The notes under the pieces are model-generated. The model was given only the letters and a program-made list of their open reading frames with translations, ran no database searches and was not told the origin of the DNA. The position numbers were made by a program, and so were the translations under genes. 64,000 nucleotides of DNA. It comes from JAXLSZ01 sp046330315 (GTDB taxonomy: Bacteria > Actinomycetota > Thermoleophilia > Solirubrobacterales > 70-9). Every line of letters begins with the position of its first letter. The stretch's first letter is position 1. Positions 57,642-64,000 of this stretch are shown piece by piece. Location: positions 248,001-312,000 of the forward strand of contig JAXLSZ010000005.1 in assembly GCA_046330315.1 (NCBI GenBank), given 5' to 3'.

Positions 57642-60293
57642 TCATTCGCGTCGATGAGGCTTCGGCCTGGGCGCCCTGGGAGGCACCGGGAGGGCGCTGA
57701 TCGGGGCGGCCTCCTGGATCTTCAGGCCGACGATCGGCACCCCGTCGCTCCAGGTCCCGATGTAGCGGTGCTGCGGAGTGTCGCCGAGCGCGGTCGAGCA
57801 CCGGGTCCCGCCGAACGCGCAGTCCCTGAGCGCGTCCCACGACTTCCAGCAGAAGCCCCAGTCGTAGGCATCGACCGGAAAGCCGCCGCCGCCGGCGCAC
57901 ACGCCGTGCGGTGCCAGGAGCGGCGGCTCGCCGTGCCGGTCGACCGAGGTGAGGACGAGGTCCTTGTTGCTCGCCGGCACCGACGTCAGCTTGGGGTAGA
58001 GCGAGTTGCAGCCATGGGTCGCCTTCTCGGAAATCGTTCCCCCTGCGCTGGCATGGCACTGGATCAGAGCGGTCGAGGGAATCCCCGCCAGCGAATCGTC
58101 GAGTGCCGGTTCGTCGTCGCCCGTCAGCCCGCCGTCGTGCGGGTCCTCGAAGAAGATCGCCCGCGGCTTCGGCAGGCCCAGGGACCGCCAGCGGTTGGCG
58201 AGATTCGCGGTGATGATCCCGCCGAAGGAGAAGCCGAAGTAGCTGGCCCGGGAAGTGTCCGGCCGCACCCGTTCACCGGATGCCCGCAGGTAGCCGAGGG
58301 CGTCCTTGATCGCGGTTGTCGCCGAGGAGAGGCAGGGCTCGATGTTGACCGGACCCGGGCACGGTGTCGCGATCGCGGTCTGCCACCGCGGGTAGATCAC
58401 CACCGAGCCCTCCCTGACGGTGTGCCTGATCAGGGCCTTCATCGTGCCGTAGCCCTGGTACTCGCCGTAGCCGTGCAGGATGATCGCGACCGGCGCCCTC
58501 TTCGGTTTCGGCCCGGTCGGCTCGAACGCGTACCAGGCATCGTCACCGCTGCCGCCGGAGGACACCCGGAAGCCGTGCGTGTGGTTGCTGCCGCCGGGAC
58601 CCGACCTCGGCGCCGGCGGCTGGGTGATCCTGACCGGGGACCGGTTGGGCCCGGGCGCAACCAGGGGAATGCGCTCGAGGGGGCAGGGGATCTTGGTTCC
58701 CGCGTCCAGCTCGGCTTGCAGGGCCGGGTAGTCGCCGGCGATCTGCGCCCGCGGCAACCCGTCGAGCGCAAGGACGGCGTCGCCCGCGGCAAGGACCTGG
58801 GAGCGCATCTGCGCGAAGTCGATCGCCCTTGCCCCGAGCACCGGGTCATAGAGCGACCACGGGCCGGAGATCATCGCCAGGGTCGGCACGAGATTCGGTT
58901 GGAAGGCGTTGCCGAGGCCGCCCATCGAGCAGATCGGCGGGGCCATGTCCGGGTTCGGCACGCCGAGCCCCTTCAGCACCGCGGTGCGCGGGAGTTCCCG
59001 CCGCTTGGCGGCCTCGACCGCCGCCTCGCGCAGAGCGTCGCTGTCGCCGGCCCCGAACAGCGCCGGGTCGGCGAGACCGGTGAACCCGAGGTGCCTCCCG
59101 GTGCCCTCGCCGACCGGGAGGGCCTCGCGGGTGCCGAGATGCTCGATCGCGAAGGCGAACGCGGTCTTCTTCTTGTCGAGCCTGTAGTGCCGCGGGCTCA
59201 GCCCGTCGTTGCGGTAGGCGTCATGGGCGCTGGAGAAGACCATCTCCAGCGTCCGGGGGCGGCACCTCAGCGGCAGCTTCGCGTAGTAGCGGGCGAACGC
59301 GAGCATGCCGATCACCCCGTTCTCCTGGACCCAGGAGTTGCCATCCGTGTTGGCGGCGAGGACGATCTTCTCGCCGCCCTGGCCGGGGAGACGGGCGATC
59401 AGGTTCCGGGTCTTCCTGCGGGCGATCGTGGCGTCGACGGAGACCCTGGCGCTGGCGCCCTTGGAGGCAAGCGCCTTCAACCGCTCGCCCTGCGCCCGGC
59501 CGACGATCACCGCCGGTTGCCGGTAGATGGTTCCGGTGTGCGGGTCGTAGTAGCCCCTTACGTCCCTGGCCGGCAGGTCGAAGACGAAGATCACCCCGTT
59601 CGCCCCCGCCGCGCTCGCGTCGAGCTGGTCCTGCGTGAGGTTCGGGCTGAGGTAGGGGCGGGCGTACTCGGTGTACCCGGTCAGGTCGGGCGAGAGGTAC
59701 AGGCCCAGAACCGGGCCCAGGAAGCCGAACGGAATCGAACCGGTCTGAAAATCGCGGATCACCACCTTGCCGGCGGCGTTTGCCGCGGTGATGCCCTGAT
59801 CGGGCGGCAGATAGACGAGCTTGCCGCCCTCGCCCCGCTCCGAGGTGGGCTTCGACCAGTGGACGGCGCCCGCGTCGGGGACGTTCAGCGTCTTCCCGTC
59901 CGGCTTCTTGACGGTGATCGCGCCGGCCGAGCTGATGTCGAGGCCAGGGCCCTTCCCGAAGTGCGTCCTCGGGAGCCAGGTGTAGGGACGGAAGTAGGTG
60001 GAGTGGACCCTCATGCCGATCGAGCGGGCCTGCCGCTCGAGCCAGGCGATCGCCTTGTCGTGGGAGGCGCTGCCGAGGTTCCGGGGGCCGAAGCTGTTGA
60101 ACTGCGCATCCAGCCTGCGAAGCTGGGCCGCGCTCGCGAAGTGGCTCGCGTCGACCACACTCGGGCACCGTGCGGCCTCGGCGCTCGGCGCCGCCGCGAG
60201 GGCAGCGGCGAGCGCGCAGAGAAGCGTGGCGACCGAGCCGGCAAGTGCCCTCCCCCTCGGATCCGTCTCGATGCCCGGGTTGCCCGCCATCAC
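57642..60293 (-). CDS. Secreted M28/PA-like domain fused to alpha/beta hydrolase
   Basis: An 883-residue exported protein with a signal peptide at residues 15-40. The N-terminal half resembles M28-type aminopeptidases with a protease-associated (PA) insert (AANAAGKVVIRDFQ, GANGVIFVFDLPA). The zinc-binding signature is degraded: VLAANTDGNSWVQENG has Asn where the first His ligand should be. The C-terminal half is an alpha/beta hydrolase with IILHGYGEYQGYG, nucleophile elbow FGFSFGGIITA, and probably Asp in FEDPHDGG. The first half may only bind, while the second is catalytic. No terminator is evident; the gene is solitary. Confidence 0.78.
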   Translation of the reverse strand: MMAGNPGIETDPRGRALAGSVATLLCALAAALAAAPSAEAARCPSVVDASHFASAAQLRRLDAQFNSFGPRNLGSASHDKAIAWLERQARSIGMRVHSTYFRPYTWLPRTHFGKGPGLDISSAGAITVKKPDGKTLNVPDAGAVHWSKPTSERGEGGKLVYLPPDQGITAANAAGKVVIRDFQTGSIPFGFLGPVLGLYLSPDLTGYTEYARPYLSPNLTQDQLDASAAGANGVIFVFDLPARDVRGYYDPHTGTIYRQPAVIVGRAQGERLKALASKGASARVSVDATIARRKTRNLIARLPGQGGEKIVLAANTDGNSWVQENGVIGMLAFARYYAKLPLRCRPRTLEMVFSSAHDAYRNDGLSPRHYRLDKKKTAFAFAIEHLGTREALPVGEGTGRHLGFTGLADPALFGAGDSDALREAAVEAAKRRELPRTAVLKGLGVPNPDMAPPICSMGGLGNAFQPNLVPTLAMISGPWSLYDPVLGARAIDFAQMRSQVLAAGDAVLALDGLPRAQIAGDYPALQAELDAGTKIPCPLERIPLVAPGPNRSPVRITQPPAPRSGPGGSNHTHGFRVSSGGSGDDAWYAFEPTGPKPKRAPVAIILHGYGEYQGYGTMKALIRHTVREGSVVIYPRWQTAIATPCPGPVNIEPCLSSATTAIKDALGYLRASGERVRPDTSRASYFGFSFGGIITANLANRWRSLGLPKPRAIFFEDPHDGGLTGDDEPALDDSLAGIPSTALIQCHASAGGTISEKATHGCNSLYPKLTSVPASNKDLVLTSVDRHGEPPLLAPHGVCAGGGGFPVDAYDWGFCWKSWDALRDCAFGGTRCSTALGDTPQHRYIGTWSDGVPIVGLKIQEAAPISALPVPPRAPRPKPHRRE

Positions 60294-60531
60294 TCCGCCC
60301 TCCTCGATCTCAGTTCTCCCGCCATCGCCGGGCGCCGAGACCCTGTTCGGGCTCCCCGGGGCCCCGGCGCTCCCAGGCCGGTAAGAGGAACCTAGACGAT
60401 GCGCCGCCCCCGCGCGGGCGGCCTGGAAGCGAACGGATCCGGGCGGCGGCCGGACCGTCAGCCCCCGGCGCCCCCGGTCGCCCGCCGGGCAGGGGTTGCC
60501 TGGGGCACGTCAAAGGGCCCTGGCGCCGATG

Positions 60532-60604
60532 GGCGGTGCCGGGCTCGAACCGGCGACCTCCTGCTTGTAAGGCAGGCGCTCTCCCAGCTGAGCTAACCGC
60601 CCGC
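60532..60604 (-). tRNA. tRNA-Val (anticodon TAC)
   Basis: A 73-nt cloverleaf read leftward. The acceptor is GGGCGGT/ACCGCCC with discriminator A; the D arm is TAGCTCAGCTGGGAG; the anticodon loop CTTACAA gives TAC; the T loop is GTTCGAGCC. No CCA is encoded. The 3' flank shows no partial duplicate in this window, so no element is integrated here. Confidence 0.95.
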
Positions 60605-60676
60605 GCCTCGATTATCGCAGCGCCCGGCCCCCCGGCGAGTGCGGCGGGAGCGCGGGGCTTGGAAGAATGAGCGACC

Positions 60677-61006
60677 ATGAGCGCCTCGATCTTCTGGCGG
60701 GCGGCAGCCCTGCAGGCGGCCAGCGTGGCCGTCCTGGCGGTGGTGCTGGCGCTGGCCCTCCCGCACAGCTTCTTCGAGAACTGGGGGCGGTTCGCGGGGC
60801 CCGCGTCGTGGGCGCTGTGCGCGGTGCTCACCGCCCGGGTGCTGGGGCTGGCGGTGGGGATGACCTTGCTGGGTGCGGCGGTCGCCGGTGCCCCGAGCCT
60901 GATCGCCGTCCTGGCCGGGTTGCACTGGCTGGGCGCCGCGATCGCCGTGCTCGTCTTCGCAGCGTGGTGCGCCCGGCTGCCGGGTCGCGAGGCGGCATGG
61001 AGCTAG
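60677..61006 (+). CDS. Small multi-helix membrane protein
   Basis: A 109-residue protein with three or four hydrophobic helices (LQAASVAVLAVVLALAL, SWALCAVLTARVLGLAVGMTLLGAAVAG, LHWLGAAIAVLVFAAWCA). I recognise no family. It ends after the start of the SDR gene (overlap of 10 bp), so the two are transcribed and translated together. Confidence 0.7.
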   Translation: MSASIFWRAAALQAASVAVLAVVLALALPHSFFENWGRFAGPASWALCAVLTARVLGLAVGMTLLGAAVAGAPSLIAVLAGLHWLGAAIAVLVFAAWCARLPGREAAWS

Positions 61007-61752
61007 GGCTGCAGGGACGAAGCGCCCTTGTCCTCGGGGGCTCGCAGGGGATCGGCTTCGGCATCGCCTCGGCGCTCGCCCGGGAGGGCGCACGGGTGGC
61101 GATCGCCTCCCGCTCGCGGGAGAAGCTGCGGGCGGCGGCCGCGGCGATCGAGGGGGAGGTGAGCACCCTGGAGGCGGACACCGGCGACCTCGAGCGGATG
61201 GCCGAGCTGCCCGGGGCGGCGGCGGAGGCCAACGGGCCGGTCGAGATCCTCGTGACCAACACCGGCGGCCCCCCGCTCGGCGGCGCTCTGGAGCACTCCG
61301 TCGAGGAGTGGACCGAGGCCTACAGCTCCCTGGTCCTCGCCCCCCGGGTGCTCGCCGAGGCCGTCGTCCCGCCGATGCGGGATCGGGGCTGGGGGCGGAT
61401 CGTCGGCGTCGGGTCCACCTCGACCCGCGAGCCGATTCCCGGGCTGGCCCTCTCCAACTCCCACCGGATGGCGACCGTCGGCTTCCTCAAGACGCTTGCC
61501 ACCGAGGTCGCCGGTGAAGGGATCACGGTCAACACCGTCGCCACCGGCCGCTTCGCCACGGAGCGCCTCGCCGCCAACGCGGGCTCCATGGAGCAGGCCG
61601 AGGAAGCGGCCCGTGAACAGGTCCCGGCGGGCCGGCTGGGAACCCCCGAGGAGTACGGGGACCTGGTGGCCTTCCTCTGCTCCGAGCGGGCCGCCTACAT
61701 CACCGGGACCGTGATCCCGATCGACGGCGGGCTTCTGCGCTCGGCGTTCTGA
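60997..61752 (+). CDS. SDR-family oxidoreductase with non-canonical active site
   Basis: A 251-residue short-chain dehydrogenase. The cofactor motif is LGGSQGIGFGIA and the NTGG segment is present. When the Ser in VGSTST is aligned with FabG, the catalytic Tyr and Lys positions (Ser+13 and Ser+17) are Ser and Arg, in LSNSHRMATVGFLK. So the YxxxK pair is absent while the rest of the fold is kept, including GxxxPIDGG at the end. Related divergent SDRs annotated as 3-oxoacyl-ACP reductases share this feature. It may catalyse by another residue or bind nucleotide only. The ATG at 60997 overlaps the membrane-protein gene. Confidence 0.87.
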   Translation: MELGLQGRSALVLGGSQGIGFGIASALAREGARVAIASRSREKLRAAAAAIEGEVSTLEADTGDLERMAELPGAAAEANGPVEILVTNTGGPPLGGALEHSVEEWTEAYSSLVLAPRVLAEAVVPPMRDRGWGRIVGVGSTSTREPIPGLALSNSHRMATVGFLKTLATEVAGEGITVNTVATGRFATERLAANAGSMEQAEEAAREQVPAGRLGTPEEYGDLVAFLCSERAAYITGTVIPIDGGLLRSAF

Positions 61753-61767
61753 GCGCCGGGGCGGGAA

Positions 61768-62559
61768 TCAGGCCGCGCCGGTCGCCGGTGCGGGCTCGCC
61801 GCCGGGCCGCTTGGCGACCGTCCCGTGGCGGCGGTGCACGACAAGGATCCAGACCACCCCCGCGACCAGCATCGCCAGGCTCTCGAGCTGGGCCTGGGTG
61901 AGCCCGGCGAGCACCCGGTCGTTGCGGCGCAGGAACTCGACGAGGAAGCGCTCGGCCCCGGCGTAGATGAGGTAGATCGCGAAGAGGATCCCCTTCCGGT
62001 AGCGATCGCGAAGCTGCCAGAGCAGCAAGGCGCAGAAGGACATCGCCACGGTCTCGTAGACCGGCGTCGGGTGGACCGTCTGAGTGGTCGGAACGGTGCC
62101 GTCGGGATAGGCCATCGCCCACGGCCCGTCCCAGGCCTTGCCGTAGTCGCCGTCGCCGGAAAGCTGGCAGCCGCAGCGCCCGATCGCGTAGCCGATCGCC
62201 AGCGCCGGAGCGCAGACGTCGAGCAGGACGAGGTTGAGGAAACCCCGGTAGCGCGCCCAGAGGATCACCGCGATCGCGCCGCCGATCGCGCCCCCGTACC
62301 AGACCAGGCCCGAGCCCGAGAACAGGTTGCCGATCAGGTCGTGGCGGACCTCGTCGTAATTCTCGACCACGTAGTAGATGCGCGAGCCGACCACTCCCCC
62401 GACCAGCGCGGCGAAGCACATCTCGTAGGCCCAGTCGGCCGATTTGCCGATCTCCGGAAGGCGCTTGGCGATCAGCGCGCCGGCGGCGATGAAGCCGAGC
62501 GCGAACATGATCCCGAAGGTCTGCAGGGTGAGGGGGCCTATGTGGATCTCGGGGTACAC
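61768..62559 (-). CDS. lgt: Prolipoprotein diacylglyceryl transferase (Lgt)
   Basis: A 263-residue membrane enzyme that moves a diacylglyceryl group from phosphatidylglycerol to the lipobox cysteine of preprolipoproteins. Family segments are FSGSGLVWYGGAIGG, AIGYAIGRCGCQLSGDGDYG (the Lgt signature region), HPTPVYE, and AERFLVEFLRRND. About seven membrane helices are visible, the usual number. It would process the lipoprotein encoded at 52534-56853. It converges on the SDR gene with 15 bp between stops, and is followed upstream by tRNA-Glu on the same strand. Confidence 0.95.
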   Translation of the reverse strand: MYPEIHIGPLTLQTFGIMFALGFIAAGALIAKRLPEIGKSADWAYEMCFAALVGGVVGSRIYYVVENYDEVRHDLIGNLFSGSGLVWYGGAIGGAIAVILWARYRGFLNLVLLDVCAPALAIGYAIGRCGCQLSGDGDYGKAWDGPWAMAYPDGTVPTTQTVHPTPVYETVAMSFCALLLWQLRDRYRKGILFAIYLIYAGAERFLVEFLRRNDRVLAGLTQAQLESLAMLVAGVVWILVVHRRHGTVAKRPGGEPAPATGAA

Positions 62560-62572
62560 GCGACCGTTCTAA

Positions 62573-62644
62573 TAGCCCCGTCGAGGATCGAACTCGAACC
62601 TGGACATTGAAAGCGTCCTGTGCTGACCATTACACCACGGGGCC
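62573..62644 (-). tRNA. tRNA-Glu (anticodon TTC)
   Basis: A 72-nt cloverleaf read leftward. The acceptor is GGCCCCG/CGGGGCT with a terminal G-U and discriminator A; the anticodon loop CTTTCAA gives TTC; the T arm is TCGAG-TTCGATC-CTCGA. No CCA is encoded. It ends 13 bp from the lgt start. Confidence 0.93.
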
Positions 62645-62709
62645 GGGCCCACCCAGTCTAGGCGCGTGCCGACGGGTGCCCGATTTCCGTCCGGGCCGGT
62701 CCCGATAAT

Positions 62710-62723
62710 CGAACATATGTTCG
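62710..62723. promoter_or_regulatory. LexA-box-like palindrome on a start codon
   Basis: CGAACATATGTTCG is a perfect 14-bp palindrome that matches the Gram-positive/actinobacterial SOS box pattern CGAAC-N4-GTTCG. Its ATG (62717) is the likely start of the HTH gene, so a bound repressor would cover the translation start and probably the promoter. Confidence 0.65.
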
Positions 62724-63535
62724 TAGGTAGCGGAAGGGCTCAGAAGCCGAGGGAGAGAGAGGAAGCTCGAAGACTGCGGCGTGAGAAGGGCCTGCCCTAC
62801 AGGCGGATCGCGGAGATGGTTGGCGTATCCACCAACAGTGTCTTCAACTGGACCCGCGACATTCCGATTACCGAACAGCAGCGACGCCGGAACGCGGCCC
62901 ACATGACAGCCGGCACCGAGGCCCACCGCCGCCGGGCGAGGAGATGGAGTGAGACGAGCAGGGCCAAACGTCTGGAATACCAGGCGGAGGGTCGTCGGCG
63001 CGCCCGGGCTGGCGACCCGCATCACCAAGCAGGCTGCATGCTCTACTGGGCAGAAGGCGCAAAGGACCGGAACCGCCTCAAGCTCACAAACTCCGACGTG
63101 CACATGCTCGTCTACTTTCGCTGTTTTCTGACCGAGTGCATGGAGGTCGACCCGGACAAGATCAGGTTCCAGGCCAACGTCTATCTGGGCAACGGCTTGA
63201 CGATCGCCGAGATCCATTGCCGGTGGCTTCAGGCTCTCGACCTCCCGAAGAGTTGTCTGCTCAAACCAACGGTCAACTACTTCCCGACATCGAGCAGCGG
63301 AAAGAAGAAGAACCGGCTGCCGTTCGGTGTCGGCTCTATCTCGGTCTGCGACACCCGCCTGGTCCAGCACATCTTCGGGGCGATCCAGGAGTACGGGGGA
63401 TTCGAGGAGCCGCGCTGGCTCGACTGCGACCCGCCTAGGTCAGAAGGGACTCCAGCAGGGCCTTCTGGGCATGCAGGCGGTTCTCGGCCTGGTCCCAGAC
63501 CGCCGAGCGATCGCCGTAGAGGAGGCCCGGGGTGA
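62717..63535 (+). CDS. HTH-domain protein of an uncharacterised family
   Basis: About 272 residues from the ATG within the palindrome. The N-terminal basic helix-turn-helix (GLPYRRIAEMVGVSTNSVFNWTRDI) resembles resolvase-type HTH. The C-terminal domain has CMLYWAEGAKDRNRLKLTNSD, ECMEVDPDKIRFQANVYLGNG, and VQHIFGAIQEYGG. I associate this pattern with abundant actinobacterial unknowns that may be LAGLIDADG-like. Homology seems to end near EEPRWLD, around 63430; the remaining 35 codons run antisense over the end of argF, as if the original stop was lost. Function unknown. Confidence 0.65.
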   Translation: MFVGSGRAQKPREREEARRLRREKGLPYRRIAEMVGVSTNSVFNWTRDIPITEQQRRRNAAHMTAGTEAHRRRARRWSETSRAKRLEYQAEGRRRARAGDPHHQAGCMLYWAEGAKDRNRLKLTNSDVHMLVYFRCFLTECMEVDPDKIRFQANVYLGNGLTIAEIHCRWLQALDLPKSCLLKPTVNYFPTSSSGKKKNRLPFGVGSISVCDTRLVQHIFGAIQEYGGFEEPRWLDCDPPRSEGTPAGPSGHAGGSRPGPRPPSDRRRGGPG

Positions 63536-64000
63536 TCTCCTCGCCGGGGTGGGCGGGGAGGCAGTGCAGGACGACGGCCCGGTCCGAGGCCGCCGCGAGG
63601 AGGTCCTCGTCGAGCCGGTAGGGGGCGAGGTCCGTCCTTCTGCGCTCGGCCTCGGCAGGGTCGTCGCCCATGCTCACCCAGACGTCGGTGTAGAGGGCAT
63701 CGGCGCCCTCGGCGGCGGCCCTCGGGTCCTCGGTCAGGACCGCTCGGTGGCCCTGCTCGAGCTGGTATCCGTCCGGGGCGGCGACCGCGAAGCGCACGTC
63801 CGCCCGCTCGCAGGCGATCGCCAGAGAGCGGGCGACGTTGTTGCCGTCACCCACGTAGGCGAGCTTCAGCCCCTCGAGGTCGCCGAATCGCTCGGCGAGC
63901 GTCATCAGGTCGGCCAGCGCCTGGCAGGGATGGTGGACGGGGGTGAGGGCGTTGACGACCGGCACCCCGGCGGCGCCGGCCAGCTCCTCGACCGACTCGT
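63435..64000 (-). CDS. argF: Ornithine carbamoyltransferase, C-terminal part
   Basis: The frame enters from the right edge and is open to base 64000; about 188 residues are visible. Key segments are HHPCQALADLMT (ornithine/carbamoyl-phosphate site), LAYVGDGNNVARSL, VWVSMGDDPAE, and HCLPAHPGEEIT with the catalytic Cys. It makes citrulline in arginine biosynthesis. The C-terminal third of the enzyme is intact. The N-terminal carbamoyl-phosphate domain lies outside the window. The 3' end overlaps the HTH frame on the other strand. Confidence 0.93.
   Translation of the reverse strand, partial: ESVEELAGAAGVPVVNALTPVHHPCQALADLMTLAERFGDLEGLKLAYVGDGNNVARSLAIACERADVRFAVAAPDGYQLEQGHRAVLTEDPRAAAEGADALYTDVWVSMGDDPAEAERRRTDLAPYRLDEDLLAAASDRAVVLHCLPAHPGEEITPGLLYGDRSAVWDQAENRLHAQKALLESLLT

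Overview
The window is high-GC DNA with mostly GC-ending codons, frequent GTG starts, and ATGA/GTGA gene overlaps. Actinobacterial families recur: an FO synthase of the FbiC type, LAL-type LuxR regulators, FHA proteins and DUF2252. It looks like the chromosome of an environmental actinobacterium. I lean towards Thermoleophilia/Solirubrobacterales, but that placement is inference; no rRNA or marker gene here settles it. Two edges cut genes or operons, and argF runs off the right end.

Region 1 (1-4.8 kb) is chromosomal: a SnoaL-like protein, a two-gene operon of a thiamine-diphosphate enzyme and a zinc alcohol dehydrogenase, and a class II Fic protein. Region 2 (4839-26132) is an integrated element of about 21.2 kb. 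It is bounded by a perfect 50-bp direct repeat. The right copy is the 3' part of an intact tRNA-Asp(GTC), from the anticodon loop outward; the left copy is the displaced remnant. A tyrosine integrase gene lies beside the tRNA but is broken by frameshifts. Cargo from left to right: an IS30-like remnant; an IS256-family copy with an 8-bp target duplication; a leftward metabolic operon (aldehyde dehydrogenase, nucleotidyltransferase-like protein, metallophosphoesterase, APC permease, EutQ-like cupin, PPOX/deazaflavin protein, F420-dependent sugar-phosphate dehydrogenase-like enzyme); a divergent unit (77-aa unknown, FbiC, double Lrp/AsnC regulator); an IS21-type end remnant; a second, inverted IS256 copy without target duplication; two overlapping unknown helical proteins, one HEPN-like; and a XamI-like restriction-modification pair. 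No conjugation or replication genes are visible. The most interesting reading is that a mobile element carries an F420 module: the first committed step of cofactor synthesis, an enzyme expected to reduce F420, and a likely consumer, together with a transporter, a dehydrogenase and a regulator.

Region 3 (26-64 kb) is chromosomal. It holds a cold-shock protein, an FAH-family enzyme, cell-wall and secreted enzymes (peptidoglycan-binding protein, zinc metalloprotease, NodB deacetylase), and a CitE-like lyase. A hydrolase-glycosyltransferase fusion lies downstream of a SAM methyltransferase and opposite a large LuxR regulator. Next come catalase-like and FAD-oxidoreductase genes, a cyclopropane-fatty-acid synthase with a hydrolase, and a thiol-dependent formaldehyde dehydrogenase with a metallo-beta-lactamase-fold hydrolase. 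Further on are an FHA-HTH protein, a short FtsH-like protease, DUF2252, large secreted hydrolases, a repeat-rich lipoprotein phosphatase, tRNA-Val(TAC), an SDR, lgt, tRNA-Glu(TTC), a LexA-box-like palindrome on an HTH gene, and argF.
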